NCBI GenBank assembly: GCA_946482575.1
Contig: CAMLRZ010000001.1
Span: forward strand, 1-64,000
DNA: 64,000 nt
Direction: 5' to 3'
Source: an uncultured Candidatus Saccharibacteria bacterium
GTDB lineage: Bacteria > Patescibacteria > Saccharimonadia > Saccharimonadales > UBA4665
In this document: positions 44,682-55,223 of the stretch, piece after piece
Layout: every line of letters starts with the position of its first letter
How positions within the stretch are numbered: position 1 is the first letter of the stretch
The notes under the pieces: model-generated
Told to the model about the DNA's origin: nothing
The model's input: only the letters and a program-made list of their open reading frames with translations
Database searches by the model: none
Position numbers and translations under genes: made by a program

Positions 44682-46460
44682 ATGCAGGTAAAAGACACAA
44701 TTGTTCTGGGTTACAGCGGCTTTAACGACTACAACGACTACAAAAAGTCACACATTGAAGGACTAACTCTGCACGAAAGCCTTGTGTCGCAAGGCATGGA
44801 CGCGGCGGCGGCAATTATTCGCAATGGCACTATTATTGCAGCGGTTGCCGAAGAGCGTTTTACTGGCCAAAAACACACATCAGCATTTCCAAAGAATGCA
44901 ATCGAATACTGTTTGTCAGAGGCAGGGGTGGAATGGGACGATATAGCTGCCGTTGCGCACAACTTTGACTACCGACCTATGGAAGCCCTTCTTCTTCGCT
45001 CAGAATATACCAAGGATTTATACAAAGAAGTACTGAGCGACGAGCGCCAGATAGCACTCTTTAAAGAAACTTTTGGAATTGATGTGTCAGATCGTTTTAC
45101 GGCAGTCGACCACCACATATCGCACGCCAGCTATGCATTTTATAACAGCGCTTACGAAAAGTCGCTGGTAGTAGTAGCCGATGGGCTTGGCGAGCAGAGT
45201 AGCATCAGTATTTATAATGGCCGGGGCAATCAACTTGAAAAACTTGCAGCCTTAGGGCCGCTAAGCTCGCTGGGAATGCTTTACTCAGCGGTGACGGACT
45301 ATCTAGGGTTTATAACAAACTCAGACGAATACAAGATCATGGGCTTGGCTGCTTACGGAAATCCAGAAGTATACGCTGATACATTTGAGAAGCTAGTTGT
45401 CCTTGATGATCAGGGTGGTGTGCTTATTCCCGATCTTTTGCCGCGCAAAATAGAAACGCCTGTAGATCGTGAAACGTACCGTCACTTTAAAAATGTTATG
45501 CAAGAGCTCGGTTTGCCAGGGCGGGAGCCAGAAGGCGAAGTTACACAAGCTCACCGTGACTTTACCGCTGCGCTGCAGCGCCGTTTGAATGATGCAATGC
45601 TGCACGTAGTATCTTACTGGGCAAAAGAAACAGGCAATACCAATCTTTGTATGTCTGGTGGCGTGGCCCTCAACTGTGTTGCCAATGCGTACATCGCCGA
45701 TAAAAAAATATTCAAAAGCATATATGTGGCTCCGGCGGCAGCTGATGATGGAACTTCTATTGGCGCTGCGTTGCATGTTTCAGCGCAACAGGACACAGCA
45801 GTTACGTTTAGTAATTCACAAGATATGCCATTTTACGGGCCTAGCGTTACTGTTACGCCTGAGATTGAAGCACGCGCGAAGGAGTACGGCTTTCAGGTGC
45901 GCCACATGTCGCAGCAAGAACTTATCACTACGGTTCGCGACTGTATCGTAAATGGCGGCATCGTGGGATGGGCCCAGGAGCGCATGGAGTTTGGCCCTCG
46001 AGCGCTCGGCCATAGAAGCATCTTGGCTGATCCTCGCCAATATGAAATGCGCGACCGTCTGAATACTGTTACAAAACAGCGTGAGAATTTCCGTCCTTTT
46101 GCGCCGATTGTTCAATCCGAAGCCCTCAAGACTTACTTTGAGGCAGTTGATGGTGTCGGATACAAACATATGTTATTTAATGTCAACGTACGCGAAGAGC
46201 ACCGAGGTGAGCTTCAGGCCATTACGCATGTTGACGGTACGGCTCGCGTTCAGGCAGTGGAAAAAGCCGATCTACCACTCTTATGGGACTTACTTGGTGC
46301 AGTTGCCGAAGTAACAGGAGCGCCTGTTTTGCTTAACACCTCTTTCAATCTTAAGTCGATGCCCATAGTCTGCTATGCAGATGACGCGCTGCAAGCATAT
46401 ATCGACTCAGACATAGACCTCCTTGTTATTAACGATACAATCTTCACAAAGGCCGCGTAA
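44682..46460 (+). CDS. NodU/CmcH-type carbamoyltransferase
   Basis: Transfers a carbamoyl group from carbamoyl phosphate, via carbamoyl-adenylate, to a hydroxyl (known members: Nod factors, cephamycin, novobiocin). 592 residues from the ATG at 44682 with AAGGGGGG 7 nt upstream. It has the N-terminal ASKHA-like domain with VDHHISHASYAF and VVADGLGEQSS, CMSGGVALN (ATP site), GPRALGHRSILADPR and RENFRPFAPIV, all typical. Within an NRPS operon it is presumably a tailoring enzyme for the peptide or a precursor. The stop overlaps the next start (TAATG). Confidence 0.92.
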   Translation: MQVKDTIVLGYSGFNDYNDYKKSHIEGLTLHESLVSQGMDAAAAIIRNGTIIAAVAEERFTGQKHTSAFPKNAIEYCLSEAGVEWDDIAAVAHNFDYRPMEALLLRSEYTKDLYKEVLSDERQIALFKETFGIDVSDRFTAVDHHISHASYAFYNSAYEKSLVVVADGLGEQSSISIYNGRGNQLEKLAALGPLSSLGMLYSAVTDYLGFITNSDEYKIMGLAAYGNPEVYADTFEKLVVLDDQGGVLIPDLLPRKIETPVDRETYRHFKNVMQELGLPGREPEGEVTQAHRDFTAALQRRLNDAMLHVVSYWAKETGNTNLCMSGGVALNCVANAYIADKKIFKSIYVAPAAADDGTSIGAALHVSAQQDTAVTFSNSQDMPFYGPSVTVTPEIEARAKEYGFQVRHMSQQELITTVRDCIVNGGIVGWAQERMEFGPRALGHRSILADPRQYEMRDRLNTVTKQRENFRPFAPIVQSEALKTYFEAVDGVGYKHMLFNVNVREEHRGELQAITHVDGTARVQAVEKADLPLLWDLLGAVAEVTGAPVLLNTSFNLKSMPIVCYADDALQAYIDSDIDLLVINDTIFTKAA

Positions 46461-48142
46461 TGATCGGTGCGGCTATTCAAAAAGTAGCCCAGCGCCAGCC
46501 TTCGGCAATTGCCATAGAAGGACTAGATAAGAGCGTTAGCTACAGTGAACTCATCGATCGTATACAAAGGGCGGCTGCGCACCTAAAGAAAATAGCGCCT
46601 CAGGAAACATACATAGGGTTGGTCGCCGACCAGTCAGTCAATGGTGTTATCGCTATGTTGGCAATTATGTGGTGCGGAAAGGTGGTGGTACCCATCGATC
46701 CTCGTTTTGACACCACGTTGATTGCCGAGATGCTTAGTCCGTTCACAAAAACTGTACTTGTAGACAGCCACTTCAAACAATCCATGCCTCCTGACTTTCA
46801 CGTCTGTGATACATCTGACTTAGTGCAAAAATCTGGCTCAACCATACACACAGAACAGCCGCAGCAATTAGCATATATTCTGCATACCTCGGGCACAACC
46901 GGTAAACCCAAGGCTGTAGTAGCCAGTCGTAAGGCGTTGAATAAAGTCTCAAGAAGACTTGCTCGCAGGTACTACATTGCAAAAAATACACGAGTGTTGC
47001 AGTTTGCGCGTTTGAGTTTTGACTCCGCAATGGTGGAAACGTGTAGCACTTTGCTCATGGGTGGCATCTTGGTGGTGCCAGGCAGACAGCTGCGGGAGAA
47101 TCTGTACGGCACACTCGATAATCTACTGAGTGCGAAACGGATTCAGGTTGCAACATTGCCTCCGTCGGTCATCATTCCCATGGAGCCGTCATTACTAAGC
47201 AACCTCAAAAGCTTGATAGTTGCTGGCGAGCCTTGCCCACCTCAACTTGCAAATCGGCTGTACAAATCTGTACCGCACTTTATAAATGCGTATGGACCAA
47301 CCGAATCCATAGTGTGCGCTACAACATATGAAGTAACACGCCTATCGGGACAGTCTGTTCCTATCGGTACTGCCTTGCCAGGGGTGAAAGTTACGCTGCG
47401 CGACCCCGAAACAGGACAGGAGTGCCTAAGCGGATCAGGTGAAATTTGTATTTCGGGAGACATGCTCGCAGACGGATACGCCAACAAGCCAGGATTAACA
47501 AACCAGAAATTCATCAATGCTACAGCAGGCCGCTACTACCGGTCGGGAGACATTGGCTCGTTTTTGCCAGATGGGAGCCTAAAATATCTGGGTCGGGTTG
47601 ATAATCAAATCAAGCTTAATGGCCAACGAATCGAACTTGAGGGCGTAGAAGCAACTATCCAAGAGGTACTAGCACTGGATAAAGCAGTTGTGTTCGTGCC
47701 CGAGCAAATGACATCGCTAGTATGTGCATATATTGCACCTCACAAGATCGATACCGCAATTTTTACAGAGAAATTAACAGGGAAGTTGCCCAGTTTTGCC
47801 ATACCGGCTACGTATCGCCACCTCGATAGCTTACCGCTGGACCGTAATGGAAAAGTTGACCGTAAAACACTCAGCCGTACGTATACTCCAGAGCCTGTAG
47901 CATCCGGATTGGGGGTAGCGTCAGAAGTTCAGCAGATGATAGAAGTTTGGAGAAATATTCTAGGTGACACCGGCCAGATAAACGAAAATAGTGACTTCTT
48001 TGAAATCGGTGGTGATTCCCTTGGTGCAATGCGACTGATTGCTGATATTTCGCGAGTGTTTAACAAGACCCTCTCGCTATCAGAGATTCTTGATGATCCG
48101 ATTACCCCACAACATATGACAGAAATAGTAATAGCCAAGTAA
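46460..48142 (+). CDS. NRPS protein 1: stand-alone adenylation-carrier (A-PCP)
   Basis: 560 residues. Adenylation domain (1-~470) with A3 TSGTTGKPK, A4 SFDSAMVE, A5 NAYGPTE, A7 YYRSGDIG and A10 PLDRNGKVD; then a carrier domain with DFFEIGGDSLG (Ser520). Aligned to GrsA, the ten pocket residues read D-S-V-T-I-A-A-V-C-K, differing only at positions 236 and 239 from the Phe-type code D-A-W-T-I-A-A-V-C-K, so an aromatic or related hydrophobic amino acid is the best guess. It lacks a condensation domain, so it is a loading module or a carrier acting in trans. Overlaps the upstream gene by one base. Confidence 0.92.
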   Translation: MIGAAIQKVAQRQPSAIAIEGLDKSVSYSELIDRIQRAAAHLKKIAPQETYIGLVADQSVNGVIAMLAIMWCGKVVVPIDPRFDTTLIAEMLSPFTKTVLVDSHFKQSMPPDFHVCDTSDLVQKSGSTIHTEQPQQLAYILHTSGTTGKPKAVVASRKALNKVSRRLARRYYIAKNTRVLQFARLSFDSAMVETCSTLLMGGILVVPGRQLRENLYGTLDNLLSAKRIQVATLPPSVIIPMEPSLLSNLKSLIVAGEPCPPQLANRLYKSVPHFINAYGPTESIVCATTYEVTRLSGQSVPIGTALPGVKVTLRDPETGQECLSGSGEICISGDMLADGYANKPGLTNQKFINATAGRYYRSGDIGSFLPDGSLKYLGRVDNQIKLNGQRIELEGVEATIQEVLALDKAVVFVPEQMTSLVCAYIAPHKIDTAIFTEKLTGKLPSFAIPATYRHLDSLPLDRNGKVDRKTLSRTYTPEPVASGLGVASEVQQMIEVWRNILGDTGQINENSDFFEIGGDSLGAMRLIADISRVFNKTLSLSEILDDPITPQHMTEIVIAK

Positions 48143-48151
48143 GGGAAAAGT

Positions 48152-51100
48152 ATGAAAGATACAGCGCTAACGAGCATAGAGCAGGCTTTTTGGTATCAAC
48201 AAAAGTTAAATCCTCAAGACACAAGCAATAATATTATACGGCAACTGGATTTTGACATAGCACTGGACGACAAGCGTCTGCGCACAGTATTGCAGATGGC
48301 ATGTGAAGCACAGCCACAGCTCATGTCAGTATTTCATGAAAAAGATGGCGAGCCCACCCGCAGCCTAACCGGTAAAGGGTATGAGCTACGCGTTTTTGAG
48401 GATGAGCAGCACGCCGAACTAGAAAATTTTATTCATCGCCCATTTGCATTCGATACAGATGCGATGTTGCGCTGCGCGCTTGTATCCAAAGCAGGCATAT
48501 CGACACTTTTTGTCTGCTTGCCTCATATTGTATTCGACGACGCATCGTGGTCGATACTAAGCCAGTACCTATCGAGTTACTTTCAGGATGATCAGAAACT
48601 GGCAGTTCCACCACAAGAGCTCCCACCAACCGCAAAGGTAGACCCCAGTAGCCAGCTATTCTGGAAGAAGGAACTTGATGGCGCAGCCATGCGCATCGAA
48701 CTTCCTTCCGAGAATCCCGTGACAACATCCGAGGAGAATATTGGCGGCCAAATTGAAACTCAAATTCCAGACAGTGTCAGCAAGGGCATCCACGCACTTG
48801 CGAAACAATGGCGAGTAACACCCACTGTTATGTACGCGAGCTTGTGTGCCTTACTTATGTACAAACTGTCTGGCCAGAACGATGTAGTTTTGGGCACGTC
48901 AGCAACAGTGCGCACCGAAGCCACCGCCCAGACTATAGGCGCATTTATGAATGTGCTGCCATGCAGGTACACCATTCAGAGCGATCAACTATTCAGCGAT
49001 TTTGCGCGCACTAACCAGAAACAGTTATGGTCACGCTTGGAGCATGCGAATTTCTCTCTCATCGAGCTCGCAAAGGACTTACAGCATGGTCGTCAAGTGA
49101 GCGCTACACTTTACAACGCTATGTTTGAGTATGCCGCAGAACAACCGGACACCATTCCTCATTGCACCAAGAATGTGCTGCTACCTAATCGACATGCTAA
49201 GCTTGATACTATTTTCAATGTTCATAAGCGAGGTGATGCCGAGTTCTTGGTAGTAGAGTACAACGCTGCCATTTTTGGTGAACAAGATTTAGATCGATGT
49301 ATGAGTTACTTCATGCAACTGTCACAGCAGCTCGTAAAGGATCCGACTGGCACTCTTGCCAGCTATACCTTGCTCGATGGCGAAGAGCAGCAGGCGATTC
49401 TCGCACTTGGTAGCGGTAGGGATGAGCCACTTGACGAACGACTCTTATGGCAACGATTCGAAACCAACGTGCAGGATTACAGTGATAGCATAGCAGTAGT
49501 CTACGGGAGCCGGGAGTTAACGTACGCTAAGCTGCACGAACTAGCACTTTCGTATGCAGCACAGTTTCATGCTGCTGGCGTAAAGCGCGGGGATATAGTA
49601 GCCTTATACCACGCTCGCTCAGTAGAGTTTCTGGCAGGAATGCTTGCGACGTGGCGACTTGGCGCAGTGTACTTACCGCTAGAAATAAAACATCCCAAAG
49701 ATCGCATTGCTGCCGTGTTACATCAAGCCCAGCCAACACTCGTTGTAACGGACAGTGCGCATGAAGCAAACGTTGCATCTACCTACGCTACGTATGTTAC
49801 CGACAAGCACAAAAAGATTGTTAATGGCCCGCAACTCCCGGCATTTGAAGGAGACGTGAGCGATCCAACATACGTTATCTTCACATCAGGCTCTACTGGC
49901 ACACCAAAAGGTGTAGTCATTCGTCATGACGGATTTTTGAACCATCTGGCTATGATGATAGAAGAGCTGAGCATTGGCGTGGGCTCGCGTATTGCACAAA
50001 CGGCATCGGCGGCCTTTGACATTTCGGTGTGGCAACTTGTGTGCGCTGCCAGTGTTGGCGGCTCGGTATATATTTACGATGACGAGACCGTTATAGATGC
50101 AACAAAGTTCTACCAACGACTACAAGCAGATAAGATAGAAGTCCTTGAGATTGTGCCGTCACTTCTAGCCTCTTACTTGGATACCGAAGAAGCGTACCCC
50201 GACTATGGACAATACCTACGAGACGTGGCGATTATAACAACCGGGGAGGCTATTACGCCGGGCTTGGTTCGTAAATGGTTTGCGCATTATCCCGAAAAAG
50301 CGATGCTTAATGCTTACGGCCCAGCAGAAGCCTCTGATGACACGCACTTCCACACTATTATGCCTGCGGATGCCGTCTCGAATCGCCCAGTACCCATCGG
50401 CAAGTCATTGACCAACGTTAAAACATATGTGCTCGACGCCGACCTTAATGTCTGCCCCCAGGGTGTGATCGGTGAGATCTATATATCTGGTATTGCCGTG
50501 GCTTCTGGCTACTTCAACGATCCTGAACGTACAGCAGAAGCTTTTATGCAAGATCCGTTTGATGCGACAGGCAAGACGCGTATGTATAAAACTGGTGACT
50601 TCGGCAGCTGGCGTACTTCTGGAGTACTCGAATATCGGGGCAGACGGGACAGTCAGGTAAAGATACGAGGTTACCGTATTGAGCTGGGAGAAATAGAACG
50701 TCAACTCATGACACATGAGGCAGTCAGTGAAGTTGCGGTTATTGTGTGGGAAAACGCTGGCAGCAAGAAGCTCGTTGGATACTTTACGGCAACCGATGAT
50801 GTGAATGAGTTAGAAGCAAAAGCTTATTTGAGCAGTCGACTCCCAGCATATATGGTTCCATGGCGATTGCTAAAACGAGAGTTTATGCCGCGCAATAGCA
50901 GTGGTAAAATCGATCGTCGGCAGCTGCTGGCGCTAACCCAAGCATCACTTGAACAAAACACCCTTCAGACTGAGGCGCCACAAAAAGACGCGAGCACAGA
51001 CTCCGATAGCGTTGTGGGTCAGATTGTACAAATCTGGGAACGCGAATTACGCACGACAATCACTCCTAGCACAAACTTTTTTGATGCTGGAGGCGACTCG

Positions 51101-52501
51101 CTTTTATCGGCACGTGTGATTGCTCAGCTCAACAAAGCCGGGATCACAGTAAGTATTCGTGATCTTCTTAACCATCAGACGCCTGCCGAGCTAGCAGTAC
51201 ATGCGAAAAACGGCGAGAAGCCAAAGCACAAGGTAGCCCGAATTATTCATCTGGCTCGCATGCCAATACAAGAAGATTACCTGCTTCACTCCGCGCAATT
51301 AAACGACGGCGAGGTTCAAGCTGCGTTGGTACCGATATCCAAAAAAGTAACGCACGAAACGGCCAATAAGGCTTTGCGTGAGTGGGTATCAAGCCACGCG
51401 TCATTACACGAAAGCTATCCTTCACGTGTCACTACTATCAAGCAACACATTGTTGTAAAAGGCGAACCTCTGCTTGCCACACTTGAGGCGGTTAAAGAGC
51501 GCGTGACAGAGCTGCGACCTACATTAAATCTGGCAAGTGGACATTTGCTCGTGGCACAGATATGTACATTTAACGGCGAGCGCCAACTTTTGGTTGTGGC
51601 GCACCATTACGGATTCGATGTACTGTCGTGGCCAATTGTTATTACAGAATTGCAGCAACATATTGCCGGTGAGCCGCAAAAGCAGACCACTGAATATGCA
51701 GCAAAAGCATGGTGGCAGGCCCGTACGGAGTCGCTTTCGGATTCCGCGATCTCTGAAGAAGCCTCTTACTGGGAGAACGTCCTAGCTAAAGTGGTGCCCT
51801 ACAAAAAACAAATGATAGGAAAATCAGCATTTTTTGAGCAAAAAGTACCACTCACAGAAACAGCAAATCTTACACTTAAAAAACGCGGGCTAGACCTGCA
51901 GTCAGTGGTAATATGGGGGCTTGCTCAAGCCAATAAAGAAGTTGCCTCTAAAGACACCTTTGCCTTCATGATCGAATCTACTGCACGTACAGTTGACCGG
52001 ACTGGCGAAGTGGCCACGGCTGTGGGTTGGCTTGCGTATCTTTATCCCCACGCTATTGCAGCAAGTACGGACAGCCCCAAAATTGCCATTAGGTCTGTCA
52101 AACGAAGTTTAAATGAAGTGCCGAATGAAGGTGTGCATTACGGAATTCTTCGATACCTTTTGCCCCAGCAACAGCTAAATACTAAACCGGAACCTATGTG
52201 GACGATCAGTTATGTGGGAAGCGCTTTTACCACTAGCGACTATACCGTAGTACGCACGCCAGCATTTAAGAAGGATGCTTTTGTTGAAATAGATATTGTA
52301 CACACCGATAGCGAACTTATCCTACAGGTGTCTCACAATGTTGCTGGTCAGGAACGGCAGCAAGTAGAACACATTGTTGCACGAGCTGCAGAGCTCTGTG
52401 GTGAATTTTTACGGCCAGCCGGACCCGAGCAGGTCACCTATGATCTCACCTCAGTCAGCAATGATCGACTGGCCGACATACTTAAGCGAGTGAAGAAATA
52501 A
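48152..52501 (+). CDS. NRPS protein 2: C-A-PCP-E module
   Basis: 1449 residues. Condensation domain (1-~430) with a variant active site P124-H-I-V-F-D-D (canonical HHxxxDG; the catalytic second His is kept). Adenylation domain (~440-940) with A3 TSGSTGTPKG and pocket residues D-I-W-E-I-T-A-D-D-K; the acidic 278/330/331 positions suit a basic side chain. Carrier Ser983 in DAGGDSLLS, the GGDS form common before E domains. Epimerisation domain (~1020-1449) with H1151-H-Y-G-F-D and VPNEGVHYGILRY. It should load a diamino acid, condense it with the product of NRPS 1 and invert it to D. Confidence 0.94.
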   Translation: MKDTALTSIEQAFWYQQKLNPQDTSNNIIRQLDFDIALDDKRLRTVLQMACEAQPQLMSVFHEKDGEPTRSLTGKGYELRVFEDEQHAELENFIHRPFAFDTDAMLRCALVSKAGISTLFVCLPHIVFDDASWSILSQYLSSYFQDDQKLAVPPQELPPTAKVDPSSQLFWKKELDGAAMRIELPSENPVTTSEENIGGQIETQIPDSVSKGIHALAKQWRVTPTVMYASLCALLMYKLSGQNDVVLGTSATVRTEATAQTIGAFMNVLPCRYTIQSDQLFSDFARTNQKQLWSRLEHANFSLIELAKDLQHGRQVSATLYNAMFEYAAEQPDTIPHCTKNVLLPNRHAKLDTIFNVHKRGDAEFLVVEYNAAIFGEQDLDRCMSYFMQLSQQLVKDPTGTLASYTLLDGEEQQAILALGSGRDEPLDERLLWQRFETNVQDYSDSIAVVYGSRELTYAKLHELALSYAAQFHAAGVKRGDIVALYHARSVEFLAGMLATWRLGAVYLPLEIKHPKDRIAAVLHQAQPTLVVTDSAHEANVASTYATYVTDKHKKIVNGPQLPAFEGDVSDPTYVIFTSGSTGTPKGVVIRHDGFLNHLAMMIEELSIGVGSRIAQTASAAFDISVWQLVCAASVGGSVYIYDDETVIDATKFYQRLQADKIEVLEIVPSLLASYLDTEEAYPDYGQYLRDVAIITTGEAITPGLVRKWFAHYPEKAMLNAYGPAEASDDTHFHTIMPADAVSNRPVPIGKSLTNVKTYVLDADLNVCPQGVIGEIYISGIAVASGYFNDPERTAEAFMQDPFDATGKTRMYKTGDFGSWRTSGVLEYRGRRDSQVKIRGYRIELGEIERQLMTHEAVSEVAVIVWENAGSKKLVGYFTATDDVNELEAKAYLSSRLPAYMVPWRLLKREFMPRNSSGKIDRRQLLALTQASLEQNTLQTEAPQKDASTDSDSVVGQIVQIWERELRTTITPSTNFFDAGGDSLLSARVIAQLNKAGITVSIRDLLNHQTPAELAVHAKNGEKPKHKVARIIHLARMPIQEDYLLHSAQLNDGEVQAALVPISKKVTHETANKALREWVSSHASLHESYPSRVTTIKQHIVVKGEPLLATLEAVKERVTELRPTLNLASGHLLVAQICTFNGERQLLVVAHHYGFDVLSWPIVITELQQHIAGEPQKQTTEYAAKAWWQARTESLSDSAISEEASYWENVLAKVVPYKKQMIGKSAFFEQKVPLTETANLTLKKRGLDLQSVVIWGLAQANKEVASKDTFAFMIESTARTVDRTGEVATAVGWLAYLYPHAIAASTDSPKIAIRSVKRSLNEVPNEGVHYGILRYLLPQQQLNTKPEPMWTISYVGSAFTTSDYTVVRTPAFKKDAFVEIDIVHTDSELILQVSHNVAGQERQQVEHIVARAAELCGEFLRPAGPEQVTYDLTSVSNDRLADILKRVKK

Positions 52502-55221
52502 TGACAAGCCCTATAGTCGAAGATGTTTATCCGTTAACCGCAATCCAGCAAGGACTCTTATTCGAGGGCATGGCGCATGAAGGCGAACGATATGTGCAGC
52601 AAATTTGCATTCGGTTTCCAGAGGTACAGGATACCGACCGCTTGCAAGCAGCTCTCACAATGCTTGTTGATCAGGAGCCTATTTTACGAACCATGTTTGA
52701 CTGGGAAGGCGAGGAGCCGATCCAGATAGTTATTGGCAATAGTAAACCTACTATTTCACTCTATACCTCCGATAGTACAGATATTGAGCTACCTAGCCTA
52801 CTCAACAAAGAAATGAACGCTCTGGCGCCGCCAAACGTTGGCCCACCAATTCGTTTTATGATCATATGTTCACCAAAAATGGCACCGGCGTTACTAGTTA
52901 CGTACCATCATGTGCTGATGGATGGACCCGGCGTTGATATTTTGCTCAACAAGCTTAGCAAAATATATCAAACTGGGGAGTCTCAGCCAACAGCCAACGC
53001 TACAAAAAAGTATGTGGGCTGGACAATGGCTCATGTTGGCGACAGTGAACTACAGTTCTGGCACAATCACTTACGCGCACTCAAGAAGCGTGATGGCCAA
53101 CTGATACCCTATGCTATAAGCCAGTCAGAAGATACCTACCGGGCACGGAAGCACCTTACGCCTGCGCTAAACCGTTCGCTTCGTGCTGCTGCTCGTGACC
53201 TGCATGCAACGCCTGCCGTGCTCGTCCAAGCGCTATGGACACTGTGGGCGGGCGCCTATTTTCACAAAAAAGCTTTGCACTATGGACTTGTGCAGTCAAC
53301 ACGCGTACCGGGACTGGTGGACGATGACTCGGTGGGTGCATTCATAAATACCCTGCCGTGGCTCGCGCCTGACACTGGCATAACGCTCGAACAAATGACA
53401 AAGCATATCCAAGAAGAAATGCTCGGGATGGACAGAGCAAAACACTATTCATTGAGTGCGATTAACCAACAGGTCTCGCCTTACGCTTCTCGGTTTGACG
53501 CTATCCTCACCATTGCGCATAATACCGGCCAATCAACATACTCCGTTCTTGCGACACGTGAGAACACAGGATATATGCTGGCTGTTGACGTTGATATTTC
53601 TGCAAACGCTACCGAACTAATCTGTGCAGTACCTGCAGATATGAGCGACTTTGGAGTTGATGCTGATACCGTCATAAACTCATTTTATGAGGCAATTGCA
53701 CTGTACTTAGCTGATCCCACTAAGCTCGTTCAACTGCCGCAAACCTACCAAGCTGTAGATGTGCACCTGAGGCAGTCTGTTCGGCTCACTGATAAACAGC
53801 GAAAAGTGGTCATTGCGGCACTGCAGACTGTTTTAACACAACCCGTCAGTGACAGCGACTTGGATAAAACTTTCATTGAGCTAGGCGGTGACTCGGTCGA
53901 TGCGCTTAAAGTCTCGACACTTCTGGCCAGAGAAGGTATGCGGTTTCCCGTGGGTGATTTACTCGAAGCAGATTCAGTAGCTCAGGCGGCCTCAGGCCAA
54001 CAGATAATTACTGTGGCGACGCCTCGCGGAGCAACCGGCACCGTGCTATCACTGGGCCAACGCGTTGGACTAGCTTTTTGGCAAGCGGGCGCCAAGCGTG
54101 ATTATCACGAGCAGACGGCCTTTAAGCTCGAAGGTGCCGTAGATGCAAAACATTTCAAACAGGCAGTAGTGCAACTTACAAAAAGCCTGCCATCATTACG
54201 AACAGTCTACCAGTTGAAAGAAGATTCTCTGCCAGTTCCTTTAGTGCGCCCCACTATGCCTATTGACCTACAGCACGAGGATCATGCGCAGCAAGCTTTC
54301 AGTGCCTGGGTGCAAAAAACAGCGGACAAGGATCTTGAGCAGGAATTCGACATTGAACAAGGCCCAGTACTGCGCATAAGAACAGCGCAGGCAGGCCAGA
54401 AGAACTGGTATTTATTTATGAGCTTTCCTTCATTCGTGTGTGATGGATGGAGCTTCTCGCTCCTGCTTGAGCGACTTTTTGTACTATACAGCAATAGCAT
54501 TCATAAAAGAGTGCAAGCGCCCGAAGTGCAAAAATTACCTTTTCAGCCATTGGCAAAAGAAGTTGCTATCTCCACCGGTGCTGGCAATATCGCTCGAAGC
54601 GTTGCAGCAGAAGACGTACACACAGTTTCGTTTACAGTACCTGCAGAGCAAGTTGCCGCACATGCAAGCTACGCCCGTACTCAAAAAATTACTCCCAGCG
54701 CTTTCTACATGGCTGCATATTGCCAGTCTATAGCGGCTGATACTGAAATTTCCGTGGGAGTATACGATGCAGCTCGCACTTTTGACGACGACCTAACGGC
54801 AAAGGCTGTAAGTATGTATGGCGTAGTAATTCCATGTCACGTCACACCGCAGCAAGGTATCGCTGCATATGCCAAGCAGGCCCAGTCCGAGTTAGCCAAA
54901 GGCAAAGCAAAGATTACAAATGCTCAAAATCTGGGCGCACTGACAGAACCAGCTGAGTATTATTTTGTGTACGAGAATTACCCTAAAGATGCCGAAACTA
55001 AACTAAGAGAGGACGCGATACCATACTTTAAAGAACAAGACGATTGGCGCAGACAAATGCTCCCGCCAGGTGTTACCGAAGGACTTGTAGTCGAGCCGGG
55101 ATTGCATGGTGAAATACGAGTGTTGCTACTCTACCGGGGCGGCGAACAAGCCTCCCGCCAGGCAAAATCACATATAAAATCCCTGCAACACATACTTAAT
55201 ACTATAAAGAAGAAGGACTAA
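52501..55221 (+). CDS. NRPS protein 3: C-PCP-C without adenylation domain
   Basis: 906 residues. The first condensation domain keeps H136-H-V-L-M-D-G and opens with YPLTAIQQGLLFEG, as expected for a domain following an E module. A carrier domain is at Ser465 (ELGGDSVDAL). The second condensation-like domain (~510-906) has LSLGQRVGLAFWQ, but its active-site motif reads P643-S-F-V-C-D648-G649, so both His are lost. There is no A domain and no thioesterase. The carrier must be loaded in trans, and release must be by a degenerate terminal C domain or another route. Overlaps NRPS 2 by one base. Confidence 0.9.
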   Translation: MTSPIVEDVYPLTAIQQGLLFEGMAHEGERYVQQICIRFPEVQDTDRLQAALTMLVDQEPILRTMFDWEGEEPIQIVIGNSKPTISLYTSDSTDIELPSLLNKEMNALAPPNVGPPIRFMIICSPKMAPALLVTYHHVLMDGPGVDILLNKLSKIYQTGESQPTANATKKYVGWTMAHVGDSELQFWHNHLRALKKRDGQLIPYAISQSEDTYRARKHLTPALNRSLRAAARDLHATPAVLVQALWTLWAGAYFHKKALHYGLVQSTRVPGLVDDDSVGAFINTLPWLAPDTGITLEQMTKHIQEEMLGMDRAKHYSLSAINQQVSPYASRFDAILTIAHNTGQSTYSVLATRENTGYMLAVDVDISANATELICAVPADMSDFGVDADTVINSFYEAIALYLADPTKLVQLPQTYQAVDVHLRQSVRLTDKQRKVVIAALQTVLTQPVSDSDLDKTFIELGGDSVDALKVSTLLAREGMRFPVGDLLEADSVAQAASGQQIITVATPRGATGTVLSLGQRVGLAFWQAGAKRDYHEQTAFKLEGAVDAKHFKQAVVQLTKSLPSLRTVYQLKEDSLPVPLVRPTMPIDLQHEDHAQQAFSAWVQKTADKDLEQEFDIEQGPVLRIRTAQAGQKNWYLFMSFPSFVCDGWSFSLLLERLFVLYSNSIHKRVQAPEVQKLPFQPLAKEVAISTGAGNIARSVAAEDVHTVSFTVPAEQVAAHASYARTQKITPSAFYMAAYCQSIAADTEISVGVYDAARTFDDDLTAKAVSMYGVVIPCHVTPQQGIAAYAKQAQSELAKGKAKITNAQNLGALTEPAEYYFVYENYPKDAETKLREDAIPYFKEQDDWRRQMLPPGVTEGLVVEPGLHGEIRVLLLYRGGEQASRQAKSHIKSLQHILNTIKKKD

Positions 55222-55223
55222 TC

